Counted from the stretch's first letter, positions 1-8,112 are shown. The stretch: DNA of 64,000 nt from JAUUSJ01 sp964439395 (GCA_964439395.1 CAYTNV010000001.1:1-64000); one strand, 5' to 3'. Program-made: numbers and translations. The notes: generated by a model from the letters alone, not told the origin.

Positions 1-1425
1 CATCATGATGTGATAGAGGCGGCAGTACCACATCTTAGTAGAGCGGTGTCTGCCGCTTTCTAATTGAAAGTCTATTTTTTCACGTTTATTGGAACGTTCA
101 GCCGAAGTTCTGGCATTATATTCCGTTTTCCACTCTTTACTGCTTCGAGGCGGGTCATTAAATAATCGTAGATTCTCTTTCATGACTAAATGAACAGCTC
201 TGCCATATTTTGCATCAGAGCAGGGATTCTCACAGGTACAGGTACAGGTAAGGCAACCGTCGATCCGATTCATTTTAGGACATTTAAATTTTGAACGTCC
301 TTTTGCTTTTTCGATACCATCCCGTCTCATACGGCATCCTGCTTTACAGATGGGAACGCCATCGGTATCAATGGTGAAATCATCTTTATAAATCGGCGGT
401 CTTCCGCCTTTCCCATTGAGGTCTATGAAAGGTGTGATATTTTCCCGTTTGTAGTATTCGTAGTAAGGCATTGCATCGTGGGCAGAATCAAGAAAAAGCT
501 TTGAAACCTTAAAATCAGGAAGAAACGATTTCATTGTGAAAAAAGCATGCAAAAATCCATGCGAATCATGTTTGGATGCGCAGGAATAATGAGGAAATAT
601 AGGAAGGTCACAGTTAGAGTCGATAAGCATATACAGATCGTATCCGTGATAAAAACAGTCACGGGATGAATCCCATCCGATATCACAATCTGGTTGGGAA
701 AAATAGCGGTCGCATTTGCAGTGGGTCATGCCATTTTCTTTACATTTGCAGATACGTTTTTTCTGTTCTCTGCGAGAGGTTACAACGGGTGTACCATCTC
801 CGGCTATAGCAAGAGAATCCTTATGAATTAGCTCTTTGGAAACAGAAACATCCAGAAATTCTTTTTTGTAGATTTTAAACAGCGAAGCATAAGGCTGGTC
901 ATCCAGTTTAAACTCTGTGGATTCGAGTTGCGGAAGAAGTTCAGCAACAGTTACTTTTTCAATGGAATCTGCTTTTGCTCCTTTCTGCTTTTGCTTTTTG
1001 ACTTTTTTCTTTTTGATGGGATGTTCATGAGAAGAAAGATTGTTGGAATCAGAATCCCATAAACGATTTAAAAAGTCATAAAACGTGCCGACACCAGGGG
1101 TATCACCAAACTCGAAACCACTAAGAATGGCATAAAGAGGGTTGTGCTTAAGCTGTGCAGCCCACTGTGTCAGAGAAGATACCTTAAAATCAATGGATAG
1201 CAGATAAGAACGCTGCATACAGGAAGGCGTTCTTGGAGCTGGCCCGAACTTAGAGTATTTATCAGCCAAAAGTTCGTCAGTATAGGACAGATCAAGATTC
1301 CAGAAACGTTCAATGATATCCCACGTAGAACGGGCGAGCGCATTTGGATTAGGATAATATTTACGAAGATTTTCAGTAACAAAGTTTTGATAGGCGGAGT
1401 GACCGCCAGTATTTACAGGTAACAA
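1..1425 (-). CDS. DDE transposase of an insertion sequence, 3' end cut by window edge
   Basis: The minus strand is open in one frame without a stop from a TTG codon at 1425 to base 1 (475 codons). The TTG sits 8 nt after a GGAGG (1434-1438, minus strand), which decides the start. Candidate catalytic positions are an aspartate in GDGTPVVTS, a second in LDSAHDAM and a glutamate in ARTSAERSNKR near the C terminus; a lysine-rich linker (KKKKVKKQKQK) and Cys-rich patches (CKCKENGMTHCKC, CLTCTCTCENPC) lie between. This arrangement fits the large DDE transposases common in Lachnospiraceae (IS1182/IS5-like superfamily); the exact family is not certain. A short hairpin with arms TTGTCAA/TTGACAA (1491-1511) just upstream may be part of the element end. 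The C terminus and other end lie outside the window. Confidence 0.8.
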   Translation of the reverse strand, partial: MLPVNTGGHSAYQNFVTENLRKYYPNPNALARSTWDIIERFWNLDLSYTDELLADKYSKFGPAPRTPSCMQRSYLLSIDFKVSSLTQWAAQLKHNPLYAILSGFEFGDTPGVGTFYDFLNRLWDSDSNNLSSHEHPIKKKKVKKQKQKGAKADSIEKVTVAELLPQLESTEFKLDDQPYASLFKIYKKEFLDVSVSKELIHKDSLAIAGDGTPVVTSRREQKKRICKCKENGMTHCKCDRYFSQPDCDIGWDSSRDCFYHGYDLYMLIDSNCDLPIFPHYSCASKHDSHGFLHAFFTMKSFLPDFKVSKLFLDSAHDAMPYYEYYKRENITPFIDLNGKGGRPPIYKDDFTIDTDGVPICKAGCRMRRDGIEKAKGRSKFKCPKMNRIDGCLTCTCTCENPCSDAKYGRAVHLVMKENLRLFNDPPRSSKEWKTEYNARTSAERSNKREKIDFQLESGRHRSTKMWYCRLYHIMM

Positions 1426-1611
1426 AAAAATCGCCTCCAGTCGAAAAAATAAAATATATTCAATCGGCTTCGCCGCAAATTTTTGGCGATTTGTCAAGCG
1501 TTTTTTGACAAAAAAGTGGGGGATTTCAATAAAAAGGAATCTGAAAGCCTTGATTTTACTGGCTTAAAGATTCCGAGAGATTATAGAAATAAATGGGAGG
1601 AGGTATTTAGA

Positions 1612-1929
1612 GTGAAAAGAAAAATAATTATAGTTAGCGGATTTTGTATTTTATTATTTGCTGGGACACTTTGTGTACATGCAAGTAATTTAACTATGCA
1701 TTTATTTGTAAATGAAAAAGGAGAAAAATTTTATCAGTCATATCCTGAAGCTTCGGAAGAAGAAATAATGAAAACGGTAGAATCTCAGGGGATTACTGCA
1801 TTTGAAAATAATGATACCCCAGATAATCCTCAGATTGGGGATATTTTTAAGAGTAAAGATGGATATGAAAAAGTAATTGCAGTGAGTGAAGATGGAGCAT
1901 TTATTAGTGAAGTTGTAACAACGAAATAG
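1612..1929 (+). CDS. Small secreted protein of unknown function
   Basis: A 105-residue protein starting at GTG 1612, chosen because GGAGGAGG lies at 1596-1603 and the N terminus VKRKIIIVSGFCILLFAGTL is a clean signal peptide (basic n-region, hydrophobic core, cleavage near VHAS). The frame stays open further upstream to 1483 but that part carries no signal sequence. The mature part is acidic, with GEKFYQSYPEASEEEI and a C-terminal segment IGDIFKSKDGYEKVIAVSED that could be a small beta-rich domain. I do not recognise the family. It lies between a transposase and an IS30 element, inside an imperfect inverted repeat (arms near 1569-1585 and 2162-2178), so it looks like accessory cargo. Confidence 0.6.
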   Translation: MKRKIIIVSGFCILLFAGTLCVHASNLTMHLFVNEKGEKFYQSYPEASEEEIMKTVESQGITAFENNDTPDNPQIGDIFKSKDGYEKVIAVSEDGAFISEVVTTK

Positions 1930-1989
1930 ATAATTTAAATGTCGAAAGATAATTAATTTTAGATGGATTCTGAGAAATAAATAATATCG

Positions 1990-2155
1990 TTGTAATGTTG
2001 GAGAGTATAAGAATAAAAGTTGCATTTATTATTACTATGCACTAAAAACAGAAAAGTATAACTATATGATATGGAATGATATTTCAATGTCAAAGGCAAT
2101 GGGACTCGTTCCACAATTATTTGTATTTAATAAAAATGGATTAGATTTATGTTAA
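1990..2155 (+). pseudogene. Possible C-terminal coding remnant
   Basis: One plus-strand frame is open for about 55 codons to TAA 2153 and reads like protein, ending WNDISMSKAMGLVPQLFVF plus a short tail. It has no start codon with a ribosome binding site and no family I can name. The rest of the interval 1930-2255 shows no gene. It is listed as a possible relic left between the two mobile elements. Confidence 0.25.
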
Positions 2156-2298
2156 AAAATATATGATCTCTCGGAATCCTGAGTGATTATAACTGGCTAA
2201 CGCTGGTATTGTACTTTGAAAAGTGAATATTATCCGAAACAAATAAAAATAAACGCTGAAGTGAAAAGTTTATTTCCACTTTGAAAATGATTGAAAGA

Positions 2299-2346
2299 AG
2301 AGTGGCATTTACTCTTACAGAAAAGGGGAAATGTCACTTTTTTTCT
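2299..2346 (+). terminator. Terminator-like hairpin inside IS30 left end
   Basis: GTGGCATTT (from about 2301) can pair with AAATGTCAC and is followed by a run of T. It may stop read-through transcription entering the element from the left. Confidence 0.5.
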
Positions 2347-2525
2347 TTCCATTAATTGCATTAAGTGTTACACTTTATTTATCAGATGGCAGGATTATCA
2401 AAATTCATATATATTTTCGGGCATGCCAAAAGAGCGGACTTTAGTCGAACATTTGTACGGTGTAGGACTAAATTCCACTTTTGGATAGGGAGATATGATT
2501 TGTTCTGACAGCCATCTGTAAGTGT

Positions 2526-3806
2526 TTATTTTTTGAGAAGGTAAGGTTTTAATATAACCTTATCTTTCTCAATTTTATGGATTCCATAAGCTTCAAGCTT
2601 TTCGTATAAATCGTGGTACATAAATTCTGTCAGGTCCAAAGGACTCTTTCCGCCAAGTTTTTCTACAGGAGCAGAATCAATGTGGCTAATAACAAGGTTA
2701 AGGGTATTCTGGTCTGTTAGCCCTAAGGCTCTCAAATCGGTTCCTTTTGGAAGAATATATCTGGGCTCGATATGTTTGTTTTCAAGCGTGCCTTTCTGTC
2801 CCGACTGCATTGGATCACAGTAGAACACGCGTGTACGCATTGTGCCGTCCAGGCTAGTCTCCATGGCATCAGCCGCCGTAAATTCAGTACCCCTGTCGGT
2901 AACAAGTACATGTACATACTTCCTGAAAACTTCTGTGCCAAGGATTGATTCCAGCAAATCGACACCGTTTTTCATCGCTGCTGACGTTTTTGTCTCATGG
3001 ATGAGGGCGAAAAGGAGACCTGCTGGGACAAATTTGAATGTCTGAATAAATGGTCCATTTGCCCCATCATTGTAGACGGTATCCATCTGTGTGACAAAAA
3101 CGTCTGGGTTTTCCGAGATATATTCCTTGTAATCCTTGTAGGTACGTCCCTGAAGATATTTGCGGTCGGCACGCTTCTTATATTCACGGGATTTCTTTTT
3201 AGGGATCTTGCGGGATACCTGCCTGCGCAAATCCAGAGCTGTAATGCCAGCTATTTCATGAAAGACCCCATTCTCGATGTAATTATAGAGGGTCTTCTCA
3301 GAAATACCTAATTCTGGATGGGCGGCTAAGATCTGATAAGGGGACTGCCCCTGTTTCAGTAAGGGGGCAATGACATCAGCAATCGCCTTGGCTTCCTGAA
3401 TAGTAAGGTTAACGCCTTCACGCGAGTCAATAAGAGTTGTCCTGTAATCTCTGTGGGCGTCTTCTGGGCAATACTGATATTTATCAAAACGGCATTTAGA
3501 CCAGTTAGAGCAGCCATTGCAAGCGCCAGGAGTTCTGTCTCTTCTGGAACACTTAAAGGGGATGTATTCTGGACAGTCCAGGGTGCACTGTCTGCCATGG
3601 ACACATCTGCGGTAGTTGTTACACTCAAGAGGCATTTTGCATTTGTGAGTAAGAGACCGACGCAGTTTGATTTCTTTACCGACAGTGGATTTGTCTTTGC
3701 CGATGGTTTGTGCGATGGCGGTTTTTGAAGAGCCATTGGTAATGCCAGTAAGTATGACCCGCCTTTCTTCTAGGGTTAAATGTGAAAATGAATTAGTTTC
3801 TCTCAT
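2526..3806 (-). CDS. IS30-family transposase
   Basis: A 426-residue transposase. The start is ATG 3806 (MRETNSFSHLTLEERRVILT), preceded by GGCAGG; the frame continues open to 3866 but without ribosome site. The N-terminal helix-turn-helix (LTLEERRVILTGITNGSSKTAIAQTIG, split over residues 9-36) matches IS30 DNA-binding domains. A Cys-rich stretch (HKCKMPLECNNYRRC through CNGCSNWSKC) follows. The catalytic DDE triad is visible as D in VTQMDTVYND, D in LVTDRGTEFT and E in GQKGTLENKH, which is the IS30 signature. It catalyses cut-and-paste or copy-out transposition of the 2256-3941 element. The gene looks intact, so the element may be active. Confidence 0.9.
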   Translation of the reverse strand: MRETNSFSHLTLEERRVILTGITNGSSKTAIAQTIGKDKSTVGKEIKLRRSLTHKCKMPLECNNYRRCVHGRQCTLDCPEYIPFKCSRRDRTPGACNGCSNWSKCRFDKYQYCPEDAHRDYRTTLIDSREGVNLTIQEAKAIADVIAPLLKQGQSPYQILAAHPELGISEKTLYNYIENGVFHEIAGITALDLRRQVSRKIPKKKSREYKKRADRKYLQGRTYKDYKEYISENPDVFVTQMDTVYNDGANGPFIQTFKFVPAGLLFALIHETKTSAAMKNGVDLLESILGTEVFRKYVHVLVTDRGTEFTAADAMETSLDGTMRTRVFYCDPMQSGQKGTLENKHIEPRYILPKGTDLRALGLTDQNTLNLVISHIDSAPVEKLGGKSPLDLTEFMYHDLYEKLEAYGIHKIEKDKVILKPYLLKK

Positions 3807-3941
3807 AATGATACCTGCCTTTCCAATGGCTGTCAGGTATCTTAAGTGTAAGACTAAATGCAACAATTGGGAAGTGGAAGAAGGTGTAAGACTAAAATCT
3901 ACTTTGCCCCCTCCAAAGTGGAAATAAACTTTTCACTTCAG

Positions 3942-4187
3942 AGTTTTTCTTTTGCATGAAACTTTACCGTCTTTTTACATGACAAGATCAGCTTTACAAA
4001 TAGGATTTTCCTGATGGAGAAGCTTTAGATTTTTTGTATTGCTTTTGTTAAAAAGAATAAAACATTGTCCTTCATAAATGTCTTGGATAATTTCTTGGCG
4101 GCAGCACTATATTACAAGAAAAAAGTAACTTAAAATTTTTGATATTATTTATATTACAAGATTAGTTCGAGAAAAGAGGAAAATTAA
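3942..4187. other. Gap between IS30 element and secreted gene
   Basis: AT-rich DNA with no open frame that reads like protein. It should contain the promoter of the DUF6973-like gene; I see no clear -35/-10 pair. Confidence 0.3.
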
Positions 4188-4226
4188 ATAATAAGAAAGA
4201 AGTTTATTGTATTAAGTTTAGCTGTA

Positions 4227-4931
4227 ATGATGATAGTAGCAACTGTAGTCACACCTATGAATGTAGTTGCTATTGAAAATTTAAGCACTCAAGAAGAAAA
4301 CACCTCATCTTTGGAAATTAAGGATATGAAAGATTTAAAAATATTAGAGGCCGAATTAAATAGGTTTGTTGAAAAGAATCCTAATAGTACTGAAGAAGAA
4401 CAAGATGCTCATTTAATAGATTTTATAGCATCAGGAGGATTAAAACAAACAGAAAATGCAGGTAAAGCCACAAGTAAAAGCAGAAGTAACACTGCAAGTG
4501 GAGGAAACTATCTTCCAGGTTATAATAATTTAAATTCTGCCGAAAAGAAATTAGCGAAATCACATCCCGCACAAGCTGTTAAAGTATATCAAGCTGCCAA
4601 TACCTCAACATCTAAGACAATACAAGTATATGGGCATAATGGATTCCAAGATAATTCGGATGCATTTAGACATTGTTTGTGGAATGCATTAATGAAAAAA
4701 TCTATAGGAAAATCAGCAGCTGAAAAATGGGCGACAGCTCATGAGTATAAATCTAGTGGAATAGATAAAAAAATGGATTTACATAATAATAAGGTTGGTA
4801 GAGGGATTAATGTATCTGGAAAATCTACTTCAAGTATTGTTAAGTCCGTAAAAGCAAAGGTAAAATCTGGAGCTTGCAGACGAATTATTAAGAAAAAATT
4901 GGTAAAAACTAATGGAGCTGGAATGAAATAA
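4227..4931 (+). CDS. Secreted protein with DUF6973-like domain
   Basis: From the first ATG (4227) this is 234 residues. The C-terminal half carries DAFRHCLWNALMKKSIG, then TAHEY and MDLHNNKVGRGI, the conserved blocks of the DUF6973 family, which is often found at the C terminus of secreted or polymorphic-toxin-like proteins; the paired His/Asp/Asn residues suggest metal or catalytic chemistry, but the activity is not known to me. The true N terminus is probably further upstream: codons 4188-4226 translate to a signal peptide (IRKKFIVLSLAVM), preceded by AGAGGA at 4175-4180 with correct spacing, yet the codons at 4188 and 4191 are ATA rather than ATG. The coding sequence is therefore either started at a rare AUA or has lost its start codon. 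A low-complexity Ser/Thr/Lys linker follows the acidic N-terminal region. Confidence 0.65.
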   Translation: MMIVATVVTPMNVVAIENLSTQEENTSSLEIKDMKDLKILEAELNRFVEKNPNSTEEEQDAHLIDFIASGGLKQTENAGKATSKSRSNTASGGNYLPGYNNLNSAEKKLAKSHPAQAVKVYQAANTSTSKTIQVYGHNGFQDNSDAFRHCLWNALMKKSIGKSAAEKWATAHEYKSSGIDKKMDLHNNKVGRGINVSGKSTSSIVKSVKAKVKSGACRRIIKKKLVKTNGAGMK

Positions 4932-5005
4932 AGGATATAATAATAAAAAAAGATTTTAAGCAGTTTATGATAGATATTTTTAATTTGTAGAAGGGAACCA
5001 ATTCG

Positions 5006-6037
5006 ATGAGATATAAAAAGAAAAACATTCTGTTAAGCTTAGTATTGATTATTTATATGATAATAGTTTTTACATATAGTTTTTTTCCTAAAACTAGTTT
5101 AAATAAGGTGTTATCCACTAAAATTTTTTTAACATACTTCTATTCTTTTCCGATCCTTTTTGGTTGTGTAGCTTCTATTATTTCAATAGTTGTTCTAATA
5201 ATTGTATGCTATAAAAGCAAAGTTCCAAATTATAAAAATGTCATATTTATAATTTGGATATTGATGTTAGCTACATCAGTAGTATTTATTGTATACGGAA
5301 CAGGGCATAGAAAAGAATATGTTCCATTGGATGGAGAGAAGACTTTTAAAATAGTGGAATGGAATACTGCCAATCATCTTGATGAGAAAAATATTTATAC
5401 TATATTTGGAGAATTTGATGCAGATATTGCGGTTTTTCCTGAGCTAGAAGGTGATGAAAAAGGAGATATGTCTTATCAGAGATTAAGGAATTTGTTTTTA
5501 TCAGCTGATATAGATTTCAATAAATACGAAATATTTGCTTCGCTGCGAACGGAGGGAAATATTGCTCCTGTAACAATTGTCGTGAAGAAGTCTTTTGCTC
5601 AATATGATAAGGATAAAGAAACACCTATGACTCTATTTGGAACTGTATATTTGAAGTCGAAAGATAAAAATATACCAGATATTGTAGGAGTACATACAGC
5701 TCCTCCATTACCTACTTTACTATCTTTTTGGAATGGCGATTTAGATTTAATTGCTAAAGATATTATAAAAAAATATCCCAATGCAATCATTGTTGGAGAT
5801 TTTAATGCTACAATGAAACATGGTTCCTTGAATGACATTGATACACACGAAGATGCATTAAATTATCTATCTATTTTTCAGAGAGGCACATGGAATGTAG
5901 ATCTTCCATCTTATTTTAGAACGACTATAGACCATATACTTATACCAAAAGACAAATATCTAGTCAAGAATATAGAATTAAAAGATTTATCAGGTTCAGA
6001 TCATATATGTGTTCTTGCAGAATTGTCTTTGAAATAG
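5006..6037 (+). CDS. Membrane-anchored endonuclease/exonuclease/phosphatase (EEP) fold protein
   Basis: A 343-residue protein with AAGGGA before ATG 5006. Three hydrophobic segments occupy about residues 8-100 (e.g. ILLSLVLIIYMIIVFTYSFF), so the catalytic domain is probably outside the cell. The rest is an EEP (DNase I-like) domain: VEWNTAN (the Asn of the N-terminal motif), VFPELEG (metal-binding Glu), VGVHTAPP (His), IVGDFNATMKHG (Asp/Asn pair) and GSDHICVLAEL (terminal Asp-His). All the usual active-site residues are present. Substrates in this fold range from nucleic acids to phospholipids and inositol phosphates; similar anchored proteins are annotated only as EEP family. It follows the DUF6973 gene by about 75 nt and could be co-transcribed with it. 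Confidence 0.75.
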   Translation: MRYKKKNILLSLVLIIYMIIVFTYSFFPKTSLNKVLSTKIFLTYFYSFPILFGCVASIISIVVLIIVCYKSKVPNYKNVIFIIWILMLATSVVFIVYGTGHRKEYVPLDGEKTFKIVEWNTANHLDEKNIYTIFGEFDADIAVFPELEGDEKGDMSYQRLRNLFLSADIDFNKYEIFASLRTEGNIAPVTIVVKKSFAQYDKDKETPMTLFGTVYLKSKDKNIPDIVGVHTAPPLPTLLSFWNGDLDLIAKDIIKKYPNAIIVGDFNATMKHGSLNDIDTHEDALNYLSIFQRGTWNVDLPSYFRTTIDHILIPKDKYLVKNIELKDLSGSDHICVLAELSLK

Positions 6038-6195
6038 GGAAAAACAATTAATTTATCATTTTAAATATCAAAAGACCAGATATCAAAAAAAGGTATTCTG
6101 AACTTTGGATATTTTATTGATTTCTGAGGCGTCAAGTATTATAAGAAAGTTGTAGTGCGAGCTGCGAAATTAGATATGCTGATTTCCTCTAGTGA

Positions 6196-6672
6196 GCGGA
6201 GGAAATTGAAGAAGAAATTAATGGAGAGTTAACAGCATATATAGAGTACGAAAAAGTAAATGATGCCATAAAATCAAATGATATCGTTATGATGGATTTA
6301 TCTCTATATAATGAAAATAAAGAGAAAATCCATAATGAAGAATATGAATATATTGTTGATGGTACAGATATAGGACTTGATACAAAATTGATAGGTAAGA
6401 GAAAAGGAGATATTATTGAGTATTTTCCTAAAGAAATTGTAAAAGAACTAGGAGGTAATGCTAAAAATTGTTTTATAAAAATTATACAGATTAATCGTGA
6501 AAAACCACTTGTACTTACAGATGAATTTGTGCAAAAGATATCAAAAATGTCAACGGTAAAAGAATATAGACAATATATTAAAGATTTTGGATATGAAACT
6601 ATAGAAGAGTTTGAAAATGACTGCGGAAAGGAATATTTGAGACGAGAAGTGATTATATCTATAGCTAAATAA
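6196..6672 (+). pseudogene. N-terminally truncated FKBP/trigger-factor-like protein
   Basis: The frame is open from 6196 (right after an in-frame TGA) to the stop at 6670-6672. It reads EEIEEEINGELTAYIEYEKV, then NDIVMMDLSLYNENK, VDGTDIGLDTKLIGKRKGDI, and ends LTDEFVQKISKMSTVKEYRQ and a helical tail. The order (linker helix, FKBP-like beta domain with IG..KGD, then a segment beginning LTDEFV) is that of the lipid-anchored or secreted trigger-factor-like peptidyl-prolyl isomerases of Firmicutes. There is no ATG with ribosome binding site upstream and no signal sequence; ATG 6289 lies inside the domain. I read this as a gene that lost its 5' end. Confidence 0.55.
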
Positions 6673-6759
6673 TTTATTTTTTCACAGGCACAGTGTTAGA
6701 AATTAAGAAATAGAAATAATAGAAAACAGTAAATTGTTTTATTCCAAAAATTCAAAACA

Positions 6760-6839
6760 GTTTTATTAATTTGGGTGGAAAAACGTTTAAGGGACCTGAT
6801 GGTGCATATATATGGAAAAAGGATGGTAAGTATAAATGA
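6760..6839 (+). pseudogene. C-terminal tail of a toxin-like protein
   Basis: One frame ends LGGKTFKGPDGAYIWKKDGK just before TGA 6837-6839. This type of Gly/Lys/Asp-rich ending is typical of polymorphic or RHS-type toxin tails, but the fragment is too short to assign. Its stop overlaps the ATG of the next small membrane gene (ATGA at 6836-6839), the arrangement expected of a toxin followed by its immunity gene. Upstream coding sequence is lost. Confidence 0.3.
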
Positions 6840-7053
6840 TAAAGAAAATAATTGGTATATTATTAATTGTATGTGCTGCGATTTTTTTTCGACAGAATGT
6901 ATATGTAAAGAAATTTTTATTTTAAGTATGGCTACTATGGGAGTAGCTGCAGAGAATATATTGATTCACAATAAAGTGCTCGTTATACTGTCTGTAGTTT
7001 TATTCATTATAGGAATCATTATGTTGATACTGAAGGATAATAATGCACATTAA
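6836..7053 (+). pseudogene. Small two-helix membrane protein split by frameshift in a T8 tract
   Basis: From ATG 6836 the frame gives MIKKIIGILLIVCAAIFF and then stops early. The adjacent frame, reached by a -1 slip (or one inserted T) at the run of eight T (6882-6889), continues STECICKEIFILSMATMGVA and a second helix (VLVILSVVLFIIGIIMLIL) to the stop at 7051-7053. The reconstructed product is about 72 residues with two membrane helices, a common form of immunity protein. The homopolymer site could be a sequencing error, a phase-variable switch, programmed frameshifting or simple decay. Confidence 0.5.
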
Positions 7054-7065
7054 TGTCATCAATGA

Positions 7066-7140
7066 TTAATTGACAATCCTGGTCATATGTGGGATGGAGA
7101 TGTTTATTATTATGGATTGCATGCTCCAAAAACAATATAG
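7066..7140 (+). pseudogene. Second toxin-like C-terminal tail
   Basis: The frame after an in-frame TGA reads LIDNPGHMWDGDVYYYGLHA to TAG 7138-7140. It has no start codon of its own. It sits just upstream of another broken small membrane gene, repeating the tail-then-membrane-protein order seen at 6760-7053. The family is not recognised. Confidence 0.25.
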
Positions 7141-7158
7141 TTGAATGGGTGAATCAAA

Positions 7159-7374
7159 ATGAAAAAGGAAATAGGGTATTTCATTATCTGTACTGGTATG
7201 ATCAGCTTGTCTTTGAATATTTCGATGGCTATTGTCTGTAAATATATTGACCAATATTCAGATACATTTTGAAATTCAACGATTCCTTATTTAAAAGAGT
7301 TTTTCATACCAACGTTTTTATTTTGTATTTGTCTATTGGCGTGGATAAGACTTATCTTCAATAAAGAAAAATAG
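7159..7374 (+). pseudogene. Small two-helix membrane protein interrupted by an in-frame TGA
   Basis: From ATG 7159 the frame reads MKKEIGYFIICTGMISLSLN and more up to TGA 7270-7272; the same frame then continues STIPYLKEFFIPTFLFCICL and WIRLIFNKEK to TAG 7372-7374. The two halves each hold one hydrophobic segment, so the 71-codon whole would be a two-helix membrane protein. A single TGA separates them. No ribosome binding site of good quality is seen. It is likely a decayed immunity-type gene. Confidence 0.5.
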
Positions 7375-7390
7375 TGGAATTTAATATACA

Positions 7391-7428
7391 AGTAGATGTT
7401 AGAGCTAAATTTTAACATCTACTTTTTC
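7391..7428 (+). terminator. Rho-independent terminator
   Basis: AGTAGATGTTA (7391-7401) pairs perfectly with TAACATCTACT (7413-7423), followed by TTTTT. It closes the accessory block ahead of the GNAT gene. Confidence 0.85.
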
Positions 7429-7568
7429 TGTATATTAAAAAGCAATATTGTTTGGTATAGAAGTTTATGATATACTTTGAAATATGGAAAATCGAATTCA
7501 AGGCGGCTTAACCGTTTTTTGCGGAGGAATAAAAAGTCCATTAATTGAACGGGGAGAGAGGAAATTAA

Positions 7569-8099
7569 GTGTTACAATATAGAAAATTATATGCGAGTGA
7601 AATAAATAGAGAACTATTCAATCATTTTATTCGTCATCAAAAGGTTGTAAAATGTTGGAGAAGAGAAGATAATAAATGGATAATAAAAGATGCTCCTTTT
7701 ATCGATGACTGGACGGATACAGATTATCAAATATTAATTCGCTGTCTAAAAAATACCGTTATTTCGGGTGGCCTTTTGTACGCGGCTTTTTATGATGGTG
7801 ACTTAAAAGGATTTGTTTCAGTTGAGCCTATACTGTTTGGAGGAGAACAAAAATATCTTGATTTATCGAGTATTCATGTATCTGAAGAGATGCGAGGAAA
7901 GGGAGTTGGAAAAACATTATTTCTTGCGGCAAAGAAATGGGCAAAAGAACACGGCGCGCGTAAATTATATATATCTGCTCATTCTTCTGTTGAAAGTCAG
8001 GCGTTTTATAAAGCAATGAACTGCGTGGAGGCAGAAGTATATAATGAGGAACATGTTCAGAGGGAGCCTTATGATTGCCAGCTTGAATGCATTCTGTAA
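7569..8099 (+). CDS. GNAT-family N-acetyltransferase
   Basis: A 176-residue protein starting at GTG 7569 behind GGGGAGAGAGG. The C-terminal half has the GNAT acetyl-CoA loop: LDLSSIHVSEEMRGKGVGKT (motif A, R-G-x-G-x-G form) followed by ALFLAAKKWAKEHGA-type helix and YISAHSSVESQAFYKAMNC (motif B, Tyr near the end). The N-terminal half is less conserved and would bind the acceptor amine, which cannot be predicted. It ends 13 nt before the hydroxyacid dehydrogenase start with AAGGAG in the gap, so the two genes are likely one transcript. Confident family, unknown substrate. Confidence 0.85.
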   Translation: MLQYRKLYASEINRELFNHFIRHQKVVKCWRREDNKWIIKDAPFIDDWTDTDYQILIRCLKNTVISGGLLYAAFYDGDLKGFVSVEPILFGGEQKYLDLSSIHVSEEMRGKGVGKTLFLAAKKWAKEHGARKLYISAHSSVESQAFYKAMNCVEAEVYNEEHVQREPYDCQLECIL

Positions 8100-8112
8100 G
8101 GAGAAAGTTGGA

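Larger units (their letters stand above)
1569..2178. repeat. Inverted repeat arms bracketing the small secreted gene
   Basis: The 12-mer ATTCCGAGAGAT at 1570-1581 recurs in reverse complement at 2166-2177, and the match extends to GATTCCGAGAGATyATA with one mismatch. The arms are about 600 bp apart and enclose the small secreted gene and a short coding remnant. This could be the ends of a degraded mobile cassette, but a chance or structural repeat is not excluded. Confidence 0.4.
2256..3941 (-). mobile_element. IS30-family insertion sequence with 28-bp perfect terminal inverted repeats
   Basis: Bases 2256-2283 (beginning CTGAAGTGAAAAGTTTATTT) are repeated exactly in reverse complement at 3914-3941, so the element is 1,686 bp. 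It encloses one transposase gene on the minus strand. Inside the ends, a 23-nt motif starting GGTGTARGACTAAA occurs as direct copies at 2459-2481 and 3883-3905 (3 mismatches), with another partial copy near 3846. No clear target duplication is visible next to the outer repeats. The length is above the usual 1.0-1.3 kb of IS30 elements because of about 240 bp of non-coding DNA at the left end. Confidence 0.75.

Noticed and set aside
1483..1611. N-terminal extension of the small secreted protein
   Set aside because: The frame is open, but the ribosome site and signal peptide start at GTG 1612; the upstream part reads as non-coding.
2291..2488. A 65-codon gene in the IS30 left end
   Set aside because: No ribosome site; the region is a terminator hairpin plus inner repeat motif of the element.
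2842..3927. Several plus-strand open frames across the IS30 transposase
   Set aside because: They are antisense frames of the transposase with no start signals.
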